Assembly: GCA_947568835.1 (NCBI GenBank)
Contig: OX387602.1
Location: forward strand, 3,318,570 to 3,382,569
DNA from: Protonemura montana
Lineage: Eukaryota; Arthropoda; Insecta; Plecoptera; Nemouridae
Direction: 5' to 3'
Length of the DNA: 64,000 nt
A model generated the notes under the pieces. That model was not told where the DNA came from and did not search any database. It worked only from the letters and a program-made list of their open reading frames with translations. Each line of letters opens with the position of its first letter. Position 1 is the stretch's first letter. Shown piece by piece: positions 51,659 to 63,979 of the stretch. Made by a program: the position numbers and the translations under genes.

Positions 51659-51751
51659 ATGGTCACACGAACTAAGAAGATATTCGTGGGTGGCTTGTCG
51701 GCGCCCACGACGCTAGAAGACGTCAAGAACTACTTCGAGCAGTTCGGGCCG
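51659..51751 (+). CDS. Rbp6: Rbp6 coding exon: start of RRM2
   Basis: This 93-nt, phase 0 to phase 0 exon encodes [16 protein letters not shown] and [21 protein letters not shown] is the RNP2 hexamer of RRM2, whose Phe contacts RNA, and [14 protein letters not shown] is helix 1. The acceptor GTTTTTTCCAG|AT and the donor CCG|GTGAGT are strong. In Musashi-family proteins this Met follows the linker directly, so the exon normally encodes internal residues. It begins exactly with ATGG, however, which would let it serve as a start codon for a transcript beginning downstream of RRM1. I remember Drosophila Rbp6 as having Ser where this protein has Asn (VKNYF) and otherwise the same residues. The following exon (IEDAMLMFD-type) is not in the window. 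Confidence 0.98.
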
Positions 51752-52262
51752 GTGAGTGGTTACAAAATACTTTCGTTTGCGTTCTGTGGCACCTATTGCT
51801 AAAGAAGAGAGATAAACCCTCCCTGCTGATAAGTTTGTCAACAAAAATACAGCATTGGGGGTGGAAATAATTTCGAACGCACCTTTTCTAGAAGAACAAC
51901 TGTACTTGTTTCCTTCCGCTTAGGCTAGATAAGTTAAGATATAGAGGGTGATCTGCAAGCGTTCCCGACCAAATCCTACCCACGTAAGCGTCGGGTCGGT
52001 GTTTAACTTCTGCACATCTCTCTACGGATTCTCTGTGAATAGATTCATTTCAAGTCGTTATTATCGCTGTTGTTCCCTAATTTCGCTGGCTAGTGTCTGG
52101 CACGCAGCTGCCTGTCGGGCCGATGTTTGTAAGGGTTCGTTATCTGGAGGCTGGCAAGTGAAGCAGTAATGAGCCAGGAGGAAAGAATCCGCGAGCGGGA
52201 GTCGTTCTACCACACTAACGAGGAAAGCAGGGCGCGCTCGGCGAAGCAGGATTTCACGTCCC

Positions 52263-52285
52263 GGCTGCTGGCTGGCTGGCTGGCT
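52263..52285. repeat. CTGG tetranucleotide repeat
   Basis: Four perfect GCTG units after CGGCTG. Short microsatellite. Confidence 0.8.
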
Positions 52286-55200
52286 CGATTAACTTGAGCA
52301 TTATAAAGCAGAATAAGCTGAACATATCGCGTTGATTGAGCTGGATACTTCTGGGGTCGCGTTTAAAATTATTAGAGGGTAGAAAAAAAAAATCATTGCC
52401 CTCGTTGCAAGTTCGCGCAGCAGATCGACGGCGTTTTCTGTTCAGGAACTGATTAAATTCACAAGAGCGTTATTGATATGAGTAAACCGAACTTGCCTAA
52501 GTTCTTAAGCGTGCGATATTTGTTGTTCGTTACGGGATATGTTTTATTCACTTGTCTTGGTCTCTGGGTTTGCATGTGGCACGGCACCTCCCCCGCATCT
52601 AGTGTCCCTAACTGGACGTAAACACCGATCGGTTTAACATCCACGGCCGGGTCGTTAGTGGTCGTTGAAGTAATTAACCGAGGAAAGTAACCCTTTCCCA
52701 ACTCATTAGAAGCGTTGGCCTTGCACATCTCACTCTTGCTAATTTGTATCGTGTCCGCGCCCCATCACACTAGCGTCCAAGCGAGCGAGGCGAGCTAGCG
52801 AGGGGGTCAACCAGTCAAGACGAACTCGTTTCGCGCAGATGCTGCGTTCCTGTTTACCATTAGGCGTAATGCAACATTCTGCACGAACTCGGCCTGCCCT
52901 TTGAAACTAACCACAGTCGAAGCACACGGTGCTCTGGACGTATGTTTGTTACGATTTCCCAAAAGTTTTAAAGCTTTAAATGCGATGTCGACGATATTTT
53001 TATTTAGTCTTCACTTTATGAGCTCATGTCGGGCATAAGCCTATTCAAGGGCTGAGTGTTTCTAGCTGTTGGCAAATTGAAAAATATTCCGACTCCTTTT
53101 GTTGGCTTTCCCACCCCAACCCCTACCCCATCTCACTCGTTTGTTTCTAGCTCCAACATTTCGCGTTTATTCTCTCCTGTGGGCATAAAAAGGGTATTAT
53201 TATTTATACTAGAATTAAAATGGCAATAGGACACAATGATAACTGCAGTATGGCCTCTGGTGGGAAGCGCGTCTACCGGTCAATCCGTGGCTTTCCGCCG
53301 CCACCGCGCAGTAGCTGTTTGGTAAGGAGATTATTGCAAAAGCGGTCTCTTTTATAATCTAAAAATCTCGCCGTCTGGTACAATGTAATGATAAATCGAT
53401 TTCATTTTGCACGTCCTTTGAAAGGAGTCCTGCCTGGTCGTCGTTTCCAGCCTTGTTGTCCGAGCGGCCTTCCTGTGTTTCCCAGAGCAAAAAACCTCTG
53501 CTCGGCGCCACGGCGAAATCCGCGAGATGCGGCATCTCTCGTGCCAACCAAATTATTGAAACAAATCTCTTTTTTTTTTCGAATTTATTCCCTTTGAAAA
53601 TCATTAAATTCTCAGCAAGGCATGAAGTTGAGTTAGGCCCCCCCCCGAAACGTCAGTGCACCTTTGCCGTAGTTGGCTGAAATAAAAAACCTGGCCTGCT
53701 CGCGACTTACGCCAGCGAAATGCATTATGAACGAGAACCTTGCTTATTCTTTATTGAACGCTAAGTGAATAATAAAGCTCTTATTTCACTTCCTACCAAT
53801 TTCACGGAAGCATCTCGCTCAAATATGCAAGATTATATTTTCATAATTAAAGACAACCGCAAAGGTTTTAGAGAAATGATACTTAAAACCTAGCTCGGTT
53901 AATCTGCTTTAAATTGTTTCATCAAAAAGAACCATAAAATGTTGAGGGAGGCGAAAATGTTTCGAAAATAATTGTTAGGGTTCGTCCCGAGCTGGAATTT
54001 GTCAATGCATTCCTTTGGTTAGCTCGCGTTCCCCGTGTTTTGTCGCTCGTTGGATCTTGCTACCAGGGAGCGGGCCGCGCCTGTTCTCGGATTAAGCAAA
54101 GCGTGATAAGCGTCTCTAATAAGAAGCACGGAATAAAGTATGAAGAAAGTATAAAATGGAGAGAAATATTTAATGTGTCTCTACCATTAAGACAAATGAC
54201 TGCCTTGAAAAGTTCATTATATTGCAATGAGTTGCAAAGAGTTGTAATGGCGTCTGATTGCGTATCCACTCAGGCAGACGGAGATTTTAAACACACCAAC
54301 AAACCGCGCCCCAAGCTTCAATTGAGAGAAAATGTAAATAAACTAAAATCTTTTTTATGAACAAAGCTCTCCTTAGCGCAAGACTATTAACTACACTATG
54401 TGTACAAACCTTCGTGCCATGGCCTCGCAATTAGGGGGGCGTTTGATATCCAGACTAAAAACCCACACACATACACCACCGATTTGCTGAATGTATTATG
54501 CATTTTTTTTTTCACTAAGAACCGTTCCGCTGATGGTGTTTTGGCACGATTTGTTTGAATTGAACTATTTTGCGAGAGACGACGATGTTTACTTCAAAAC
54601 AGCAATAACAAAGTTGAACTCTGTTCCGGTGCGGTGCATTGAGGTCTATAGGTGCGGATTCAGTTGCCTCAGGACCCGCTATATTGAATGCCTGGGGTAG
54701 TATCTGCCTGCACCAGGTGCGGCTTATATTAAAAGTGTGCTTTCTTGGTGGTGTTGACGGAGACACCATCAAAGTGTGCCGCGTCTCAGCACTGTTCCTG
54801 CCTTCACATTGCTTTCGTGCACGTCCTCTGATGGCTCGATCTCAAGTTGCAAGACAATCCAGAGGCGCCCTGCACATTTCGCATATACCACCCCACTCCA
54901 GCTCCAGCATAGCGTGACTTTAACGCGAACAACTCGCAGCCATTCGATACTTTTAAGTCTGTCACAGTCGGTCGTGGGCCCTGCCAGCCCTGGGATCACA
55001 CGAGATGTTTGCCTAGGATTGTCTAATATTCACTTTCCCTGTCGTGGTTATTAAATATGCATGTAAAGAGCTTCCATCTTCTCTGACTTTTCTTTAAGGT
55101 CGCAGTGTAGCGTGATATTTAATAGTGTTGGAAGCCACGTCAAACGTGATCTCAGTCGCAATTTAGGCTCACGTAATGGGATCACACCCACGCAGCGTTA

Positions 55201-55812
55201 GAATATTCTACCAGAAAATTGCACGCCGTTGTTTGACTCTAACTGCCTTCCTGGCCTTTTCGGGGTGAAACGTTTATTAAACAAAATATTGTATTATTCA
55301 CGGTGATCCTTCATCGACCATTCTGTTTGAGCACAGAACATTTCTCCGCTTACAGTGTGCACCGGGTTTTATTAAAGGTAAAGGAGGAAAGTGCAAGATG
55401 TTAATGAAATTGGGTGGGACGTTAACGTTTCTAAATTAAAAACTTTTCTTTGGTCTTCCCTCTCTCTTTTATAATATCGAATCGAGTGCCGATAATTCTC
55501 CCCGGCAAAGCTGCCGGTGGAACTAAATCGCCGAAGCAATATTCGCCCCCCAACAAGAAGGCCACGACTCTCTCCAACCTCCGTTTATGTTATGTAGTTA
55601 TTTAAATAGTCACGGTTGTGTTGAGATATTTTTATCGACCTCTGATGCGTTGCTGTCGTGCCGCGAGGTAATTGAGGCATAAAAACTGTGTACCATTCTG
55701 TGAGTTGCGTGAGCTCAGACGAAAGTCTTGCGCAGAAAAAGGAAATTATGATAGAGCTGAAAGCATGCCGACCTCTCGAGCATTTTTTACGACTTTTTCT
55801 CCCTCGCCGCTC

Positions 55813-55823
55813 GGCACCTCCAC
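55813..55823 (-). promoter_or_regulatory. GTGGAGGTGCC motif, copy 5
   Basis: Exact copy on the minus strand. It is followed on the plus strand by GTGCCACGG, so part of the motif is mirrored. Confidence 0.45.
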
Positions 55824-55881
55824 GTGCCACGGCAACAGCTTAAGTAAAGCTTTCGTTGTTACTGTTTGCAGAATATAACCT

Positions 55882-55892
55882 GGCTCCTCCAC
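55882..55892 (-). promoter_or_regulatory. One-mismatch relative of GTGGAGGTGCC (GTGGAGGAGCC)
   Basis: Lies between exact copies 5 and 6 in the same orientation, giving three related words in 137 bases. Confidence 0.35.
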
Positions 55893-55938
55893 GGACAGGA
55901 AACCAAAGCTTAAATCAGCTTTATTTATGCGAAAAACT

Positions 55939-55949
55939 GGCACCTCCAC
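55939..55949 (-). promoter_or_regulatory. GTGGAGGTGCC motif, copy 6
   Basis: Exact copy on the minus strand, preceded by ATG as in copies 1 and 3. Confidence 0.45.
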
Positions 55950-56700
55950 CATGACTGAACAGGTGGAATGGAATTTGTGGTTAATATTTTAATATCAGGG
56001 AGATTTTTTTTGTATGATGTTGGTAATTTCATTCAGATTTAGGATTATCTTCATTTATTTAAACGAAAAAGAGGATATTTTGTACGTACTTCAGCATAAA
56101 AATTTAACTGCTGGTGTGTAACATATGTGATAATTATTCTCTATTACTTGAAAGCAAAGAGGAAAAATGAAAATCATGATTCTGCATTTAAATGAGTCAG
56201 TAATGTGGCCAGTCTATAATAATACTCTTAACTCCGACCCGGCCTCCAACTAGAAACCGCGCAGCTTCAAATATTAATATTTTCCCAGCTCGAGAAGAAA
56301 CACCCACAGGATTTATTTTCCGTCCGGAAATGCGGGTATAACAAAACGTAACTGCCACAAACGTAGAAATATCAACTCTCAGTAGAAAGTAAGTAAAATG
56401 TATGAATGCGAGGAAATTACTGTATGCATATTAAAATCATCGCCATGGCGAGCCGTGCAGTCATTACCATGGGATTTCCGTCGCAATTTTATGAGCCTCG
56501 AACGAAGAATTGCGCGATCCTCTTTTGAAAGAGCAACTTCTGGTTCCGACAGGATTACAGTCCTTACAACAACAAAACGGCACGCATATTTTTGCCGGTC
56601 ACTGCGCGTGTACGCACCGCGGCCGAGTGAAGCTGTCCGACGCACCTGGCGAGAAACCGTTGCCTGCGTCTTGCCTGCACCCACCACCTACTCCTTGGGC

Positions 56701-56712
56701 GACGCCGACGCC
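56701..56712 (+). repeat. GACGCC dimer
   Basis: Perfect tandem dimer of the dispersed hexamer. Confidence 0.55.
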
Positions 56713-57768
56713 CGCAGCCCAGGCCCACGGAAATCGATCCTCAGTTTATTTATTTATACACATCGGAATGGCAACTTGGCGTAAAATGTCAGAGGGCGGT
56801 TCCCTCTATTGATACAATCATAACGTTTACTCATTTGTGCACTCTTAATATTGGAAAAAGGAAGAAAGACTATAAAGATATTCTTTGCCAGCAAGGACGG
56901 TGGTTTGTCATTGCCATAATGAGGTTGCCAGTTTGAGCAAAACGATTTCCATTTTAAACTCTTGGAACTGAGCGAAGGGAATTATTTTTACCGCAAAATT
57001 CAGGATCCTTTGCAAGGCAATTTAGCTGAGCCGGGAAATGAGTTTAAGAAAATGACCACATCGCTTTCCACCCTTTAAACTTTGACGAAAGACATGTCTG
57101 TAAGGTAAATACAATTGCAATTAAATTGGCATTCGCGTCTGACCCTCGGGCGATTAAGATAGATAGTGCATGACCGAGCACGAGTGCGATAGCGACTAAT
57201 TATAGAGCTCGATTAACGATTATATTCCTGTATACTGGTCTCCTGTAATTGCTACACGTAGCATCGTGAATAGCGCCACGTCATTGCCTGGAATTGCTCC
57301 AGCCAGGGTGCCAAGGGTAGCAACCGAACCACTCCGCCATGGCGATAGGAGACGGCGCCAATGCGAGTGGCCTGAGGTTGGAATTAAATTTCAAACGTAA
57401 ACGCTCGTTGCGATATCGAAGAAAATTTGTTTCACGACTGAATGTAAAACGGAGCGGATTTCTTCAGCCGCGGCTGGTATCTCGTTTCACGCCGAGCAAG
57501 GAATCGCTATGAGTGGCAGGGTGTTGTATCCGAGCGAGTTAGCTCTCTTAAGTGAGAATATCGCCCGGGGCTGACTGGTGTTGTCTGAGAAGCGAGCTTC
57601 GGCACGATAATGGGATGACGTTTTACAACAAAAGAGAGCCACGGCATGGAAAACATGAAACACTTGCGTCGAGTGGGCGCCGCGCCTGTCTTCATCGCCG
57701 ATCACTTCCGAGTCAAATCGCCGCCGCCTCGTCTCAAATTATCGGCGCACGTAGATACTACAACGCCT

Positions 57769-57779
57769 CCCCCCCCCCC
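57769..57779. repeat. Poly-C run of 11
   Basis: Homopolymer inside a C-rich segment (57765-57790). Confidence 0.85.
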
Positions 57780-58398
57780 ACCCCGTTCCCTTCGACACCC
57801 TCCACCATGCACTCATCAGCATTCCACGAAAGCCGTGGAATTCCAGCCAGCTTACGGAAATGGTGTTCAAATGTCGATATAATAAAACGAACGCGGAACG
57901 CATTCGCCCCCCAGGCATAAAGAAAACTTTTATGATTTCAAAAGTGTTGTTTCTAATTAAAGTTGCGATTTCTTTCAAAGATGCGCCCCAACAAAGTATT
58001 TTTCGTAAAATCGTTAATATTTCTAGTCAATTATTCAGCCGTTCTCGCAAGTCATTTCCAAGTCATTAAACATGCTTCCGCAGTTGGGTAGGCTAGGGAC
58101 CCACCAGCCCGAATCTGTGATGCTCTCAGCTTTGCCTGTTATTTCCCTACCGCCTCGCAGGGTACGGTCCTAATACTCGGACGCGTTGGGACCGCGTCGG
58201 ATGTGTGCCTTGCACTCGTGAGCTCTGAACCAGATTGATGGGCGAGTGACTTCGCCGCCCCCCATCACCGTTATCACGGACTTGTAGGGCAATCGACGGG
58301 CAGTGTCACGTGACCCCAAGTAAAAAAGTTTTAATCTCTGATTTGGTTATAATAACGAGCAGCTCTATTGGGCCGTAATGCGAACAGTGCTTGGAACT

Positions 58399-58413
58399 TT
58401 TTTTTTTTTTTTT
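58399..58413. repeat. Poly-T run of 15
   Basis: Homopolymer with no adjoining retroposon recognised. Confidence 0.85.
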
Positions 58414-59400
58414 GGTGGGTTTTCGGCTTTCACTGTGCCAGAGTGGTTAGTTTCCAGAGGCTGCTGCAGACAGTGACGTATTTATCGGGAGACTGGGACA
58501 AGCAGAAATAAATGAAAGCCACTCCCCCGTAATGATGCCGTATAGGCATGATTGTTTCCTGGCCTGCCTCTGCCGTGCTCTGTGTGCAAGCAGCCTGCAT
58601 AGCGGCCATTGTCGGTGAGAGGAATCGGGATGGAGAATTGCAGGCTCTTGGCTTTATATCCATTATCTTGGGTAATGAGAGCATGCAATGGAGATATCTA
58701 TATATACCTATGGCGTCTCTATACGGCCTGTGCCGACATCGAGTCGGAGGGGTGGCGGGCGGGCGGGAGGCGGGAGAGTCAAGGGACGTTTTTGTCTTCG
58801 TTCGACGTCGATTTTTCATTCGCCATCGGTACGACGTGTTGTGCTGGGATTTAGACTTGCTCCCGTATTCACTCCTAGCGAACTTCATTCCGTTTGGCAA
58901 GGATTTCACAAAGAAAAAAGGTTAATGATTTCGTTTACGAAAAATTGCCTTTTTTCCTTCGTTCCCTAATCAATGGTTTATCCGTCATTACGTAGAATGT
59001 GGTTTTCTTTCATTTTTTGTGCGTCGACATAACTCACAGGTTTATTGTCCGTAATCTGGATCCCTTCAAAAGTTATCCGACTATTTCGAGCAGTTTCCCC
59101 TTGAAATACAACCACATTTGACTATTATTACATAAAAAGTAGACATTTCACGTCTCAAGAGGAATGTTGTTGCTTGGTTTCGGATCAATACGTCGCGTAC
59201 ACCGACTCTATATTATACATTTTACCCGCTTCTGCTTTACATGGGAAAGGAAGAACGAAAAGAATGAAAGATGTGATGAGTTTTTTGACAAAAAATAACC
59301 CCTCAGGCTTTTCTATGCGCTGTCTTTCTCGAGGACCGTCAACACTCGCGCTTTTCCTCGCGAGTTGCTCGCCCCGTCCGCCCTGCAGCCCCTATCGCCC

Positions 59401-59429
59401 TCTCTCTCTCGTCCGCTCTCTCTTTCTCT
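59401..59429. repeat. CT dinucleotide-rich tract
   Basis: TCTCTCTCTC with short interruptions. The minus strand carries GAGAG words of the kind bound by GAGA factors in insects, but this is only a composition match. Confidence 0.7.
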
Positions 59430-60404
59430 AGCACCACCCGGCCCACTCATTTCATCTGCTACTCTGTGTATTTTCTATGGTGAATTGTCTACAGAGATGA
59501 GAAGAGCTTTTGTCAGCTTCTGTATAAGACTTGCATCCTCATTAGGACGCGAATCCCACGGCGTGCATGCCAGTGTAGTGCAAAAAACATGGCGGCCGCG
59601 CGCGAAGCGAACGCCTTATCACTTGCTTAATGCATTTCATCTCTAGAGGGGCTCGGACTCAGGAAGCAAGCGCGTAGCTTTTCTGTTGTTGTCAATGGAG
59701 TTTTGCTGTGATTTGCCGCAAATGATATCCTTCGCTTCAATGAGCTTGCTTGTCAGACTTTTCAAAGCGTGTTTCGGCATATGCGCGCTGTCCGGCCACC
59801 TGAGTCGCTCAGATTGGGCTGTGTTTCATCGGAACGTGTCTCAAGCGATTTGATTGAAAACGCTTATGGACGAGCGACATTGCACGATGCCATGCAACGC
59901 GTCGATGGCTAGCGAGCAAACTCTTGCATATACGTTGGGAATAAAAGGATGAGATTCTTTCACTCGGGCAATTGTGTAACTCTGACGAGGAAAGTAATTA
60001 AAACTTTTCTCTTGCAGTGCAGGCCTGCTGATATTTTAGGGTAAGGTTAAACCCATTCTTATGGGCTTTATCACGTCAAGAAAGAAAGTATGAGTGTTTC
60101 ACATAAATAATTAAATGTTTCTTAAGTAAAGTTCTGTTGCATGCACAAGAAAGTATGGGAAGTAAGCAGATCGAATCAGTTAAAGTACACGTTCATGTAT
60201 CTCGCCATTATTACCTCCGTTGTAAATGAATACCATAATTACGGTGATAAAATAACACTGCGCACATTCCAAAGAGGTTATTAAAACTTTTACAATAAAA
60301 CGCGAACAAAAGTGTTTTATTTACCGCGTTTCTGGCTGATCGCGTATCTAAATCCGAATCATCCCTACTTAGAGCGACGGCACGAGCGTCGAGCCGGTAG
60401 GCGG

Positions 60405-60436
60405 GCGTCGTCAGCGTCGTCAGCGTCGTCAGCGTC
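60405..60436. repeat. 9-base tandem repeat GCGTCGTCA
   Basis: Three perfect units plus five bases of a fourth. Confidence 0.9.
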
Positions 60437-60477
60437 TCTTTCTAGCGGTTCTCCCGATCCTCTTTCTGTTTCCTCTG

Positions 60478-60762
60478 TCACTTTAGTAACCAATCGATAG
60501 CGTTAGTACCTCTGAAAGAACGACACATTGCTCCATTAAATTCGAAATGATGAGGAAACTTCGATATTTTCCTGATGGAATGATAATGAACGCGAGGGAA
60601 GCTAGCGACGACAGTCTCGACGTTTTTATACCGTTCAAGCACTGCAAGAATAATGTCACGTAAAAACTTAGCGTCTGCTTTAGGAATGAAAAGTCTGTTG
60701 TGGTATTGTCGCACTCCAATTGAGTAAGAATCCTCACTGCAGAGCTTGCAAACTAGGGTTGT
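60478..60762 (-). other. 94-codon open frame of unknown status, faint DEP-domain resemblance
   Basis: On the minus strand a frame opens after a stop at 60763-60765 and ends at TGA 60478-60480. There is no ATG near its start; a GTG at 60714 is the only candidate upstream initiator. The C-terminal end, SFRGTNAIDWLLK, resembles the F-x-G-x-x-A-[IV]-D-W-L-L core of DEP domains, but the domain would be cut off there because the stop follows. No convincing splice donor extends it. It could be an exon of a nested gene, a decayed gene fragment or chance; in 64 kb, frames of this length are expected at random. Confidence 0.12.
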
Positions 60763-60829
60763 TCAGGCCCCTCTAGCTTGTTACGGAGCTGAGATGAATC
60801 ATATCTAGGACGCTCCATCCTTACGCGGG

Positions 60830-60960
60830 CGGGCGGACGGCGTCGGTGGCGTCGAGACGCCGGCACGATTTACAGTGCCCCGCGTCCCCCCCAACTACCG
60901 CCGCGGAGCCGGTACGCAGGAATGCCCGGGACGACGACGACAGCGGCCTGTAGCCTACGC
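60830..60960. other. GC-rich patch
   Basis: GCGGGCGGGCGGACGG, GGCGTCGGTGGCGTCG and CGACGACGACGACAG occur in a row, making this the most GC-rich stretch of the last intron. No splice donor or start context of note follows it. Confidence 0.5.
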
Positions 60961-62026
60961 CAGCACCCTCGAATACGCGCCAGTTCGGTCTGAATACAAA
61001 GTGATCAATGAATTGACGATATAATACGAACAGAAAAAAAAAATGATACGGAATTCAGCGTGCGTGTACAATATGATGTGTGTACTCAACTTTGCTTTTA
61101 AAAATGTAGCGCACTGACGTTTTTTATGCGGTTTTTATAAGATTTCTCTGTGATATGTGAGAGTGAGAGAGCAAAAAAAAGGCGCGGAAAATTCTCTTCG
61201 TGTCACGCTCTATGATTCCACAGTTTTCACAGAAAACCTCAGCGCAGTGTCGGGGATAGAATCGGGAAAGAAATTTAGAGGGAACTTGAAACAATTTCTT
61301 TGGCTGGAAACGAACGAGCCAAACATTAAGACCAAGTCTTCAGCGTTTAGCTCGTTTATAATTAAGAAGAAAGCAATGCGGACGAGCGGCAAGCTGCTAA
61401 AATAATACCGTAATATCAATCTTTTCTTTGAAACTTTTCGCCATTTTTTTTTGTGTAAAAAAAAATACTTTTTCAAGACGTTTCCATTAAGTTTTTAAGT
61501 GTCGTAAAAAATCTCATCATGCCGAGAGCTTATGGGAGGCGTCCTGGCAACGGAAAGCTGCACGGAAGTGGAGGAAGACCAAGCAGCCAGTCCTCAGCTA
61601 GGTGTAGGTACCGCCCGCGATGATCGCTGCAGTCTACGGTACGGCTGGCATCGGCAGTTGGGTATGCTACACTCGAAACTGCAGAGGGCCAACACTTTTA
61701 CGACGGCTATAATTACACAGAGTTAACTTCGTTTTAATGTTTAAACTAAACACTACGATACTTGCTTAGGTAATTATCTAGTCAGGACATCGTCTCGGGA
61801 ATAACACCGAATCGAGTTGCACTCGGCATCTTGTGATGTTCATGAACTATAAACTTGCTGGCTCGTTCCAAGTCTGTTCCGTACGTTTTCTTATATACAT
61901 AAGATAAGTGAGTGTATTTGCAGAACATATGTCACAGAACATTCAAGTAAACTAAAGAGATTGCAGCCCGCGAGCAATGTTGCATTTTTTTTTTTATTGG
62001 TAAATTCAAGTTTTTACTTGGCACCC

Positions 62027-62037
62027 GGCACCTCCAC
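62027..62037 (-). promoter_or_regulatory. GTGGAGGTGCC motif, copy 7
   Basis: Exact copy on the minus strand, flanked by GCG and GGG. Confidence 0.4.
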
Positions 62038-63068
62038 CGCTTCCGAACGGAACAGATTTGCCTCTTTCTGCCAAAATTGAAAAGTTTTTACAGGAAAACA
62101 ACAGAGGACAACAGACTTAACGTTTTTGCCGCGAAACTTTCCGCCATTATTTTCATACAATCATTTCCGCAAGCAAAGTGCGTGGAGCCCGCGGAATTGC
62201 TTAGCAGGCAAGTAGTACCACCTCGCTTTATCACCAACTTTAAACCGGGGCCAACGCAAATGAGTGTGTTCCGCGCTGTAACTCCACGCTAAAACGTCTC
62301 CTGCTCTTCATAATTACAGCCCGTGCACTTCGAAACATCCGCCTGGCGTTTTACTCACTTAGCAGCGACGGCGCAGAGCGTCGAGTCGCAGCCTTCCTTT
62401 GGTCTCTGTACTATCTACAAGTTGAAATGTGGCGATGCAATTTAGTGTTTAATTGCTCGCAGTGTAAGATATGTTAACGTCACTCTGTTCGGGAGCAATG
62501 CTGCCTTGCAATTACACTGTTCTGTCGCACGACCTGCGAGTCATCTGTGTCGGCGCTCGTTAGGCGACTGTGTGCGTGCGCAACTCCGCTTCGAGGGTTC
62601 GCTTGCGAATTCTGATGTACAGACTGGAACATTTCATTCCAAATCGATGTTGCGTATCAATTATCTCCCGCGGTTTGGTAGTAATTTCACAGTAGAGCGT
62701 CTGATTGCATGAATTGTGTAGCTATTGGCACGCTGGGCTCTCTGCCTTCGCTAAATCATTCGATTAGAATTCATATTGGTTGGCAATGCATGCGTCAGCG
62801 ATAGTTGTATTTGTACATTCGCAGCTCGTTACCGTGGAAAGCACGGAAAACCATTCAAAGGTGTTGGGAGAAAAAAGCGGGACAATAACGCTTTTCCGAC
62901 TCTGTCGTTTTTCTTTGTGTTCGTCTTTGTCTCTCCTACTGCGTCAGTCGAATTGCCTTCTATCTCTCTCTCTCTCTTGTGAGTGCTATCGCTCTGGATC
63001 AAGGGTTTCGTATCGCCCAGGCAGCCGCTCAAGTCGGTCCAATCACACTCGACGCTAACGTCGAAGCC

Positions 63069-63086
63069 GACGCCGACGCCGACGCC
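63069..63086 (+). repeat. GACGCC repeat, three perfect units
   Basis: Longest of the dispersed GACGCC arrays, with a degenerate unit on each side (GAAGCC, GACACC). It generates an Asp/Ala-rich open frame that is not a gene. Confidence 0.75.
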
Positions 63087-63979
63087 GACACCGACGCGTC
63101 TTGCAATCAGCCGTCACTAAGTGCGAACCAAGCTCGTCGCGACTGGTCTGACCCACGCGACAACCGCGCGAACTAACCTAATTGCAGGTATTTACTCGGG
63201 CTAAGAATTACCGAGTCGCGTGATTGTTCGTCGCCCCCCACCGAAGCTCGTGCCATCCATCACCGCCAGTCTGCACCTTCTCACAGACCATTATCTTTGG
63301 CTAGCAGACATATGAGGCAAGGGGTGAAATAGACCAGAGCGAAATGAGCTCGGTGTGCACCTAATGTGCTAATTTAAACAAGAGAAAACCTCCGAACGAT
63401 CGGACAAAATGGCCTCAGGTGCGTTTTCTATATCCTTGTTTGGTCTACCGGAACTTTTGGGAAGAGCGTTCATTAGGTCGTCCGTGCCACACACCTTTGT
63501 CTGGCACGCTCGGCGGGTCGTGACTCCGAGTAGAGGCCGCAACGCCCACCTCGGTTCCTGCAGCTCGTTATCCTGCCCACTTTCACCGGTCGGGTAGGAA
63601 GCGGGAAGAAAGCGGCGAAACAGGGAACAGCCATCGGTTTAGCCGGCTCTGAGCTCGCAAACTGGCGGCGACGGTGGCTTTGGTCGAAGGACTTCAGCTG
63701 CCGTATACCGAGGCTAAACACCACAAGAATCATCGAGCTTTTCTTGCTGCGTTGCTGTAAGCTCTCACGGCCTCCTTTTCATTTGGCTTCTTACGAAACT
63801 TTGATCGTTGTTTGTATTCTTTTTTCCATACCCTTGAGCCTGGAGCGCTCCATCTCTCTTCGGAGAGGACACGAGTCAAAGAGCTGCATAGCATGAAAAA
63901 GAGAATAATAATATTTCTTGGCGTTTCATCTTTTGCCCCCTCCTTTGAGTCGCGCGCATTGAAATTTCGGTGGTTTAGT

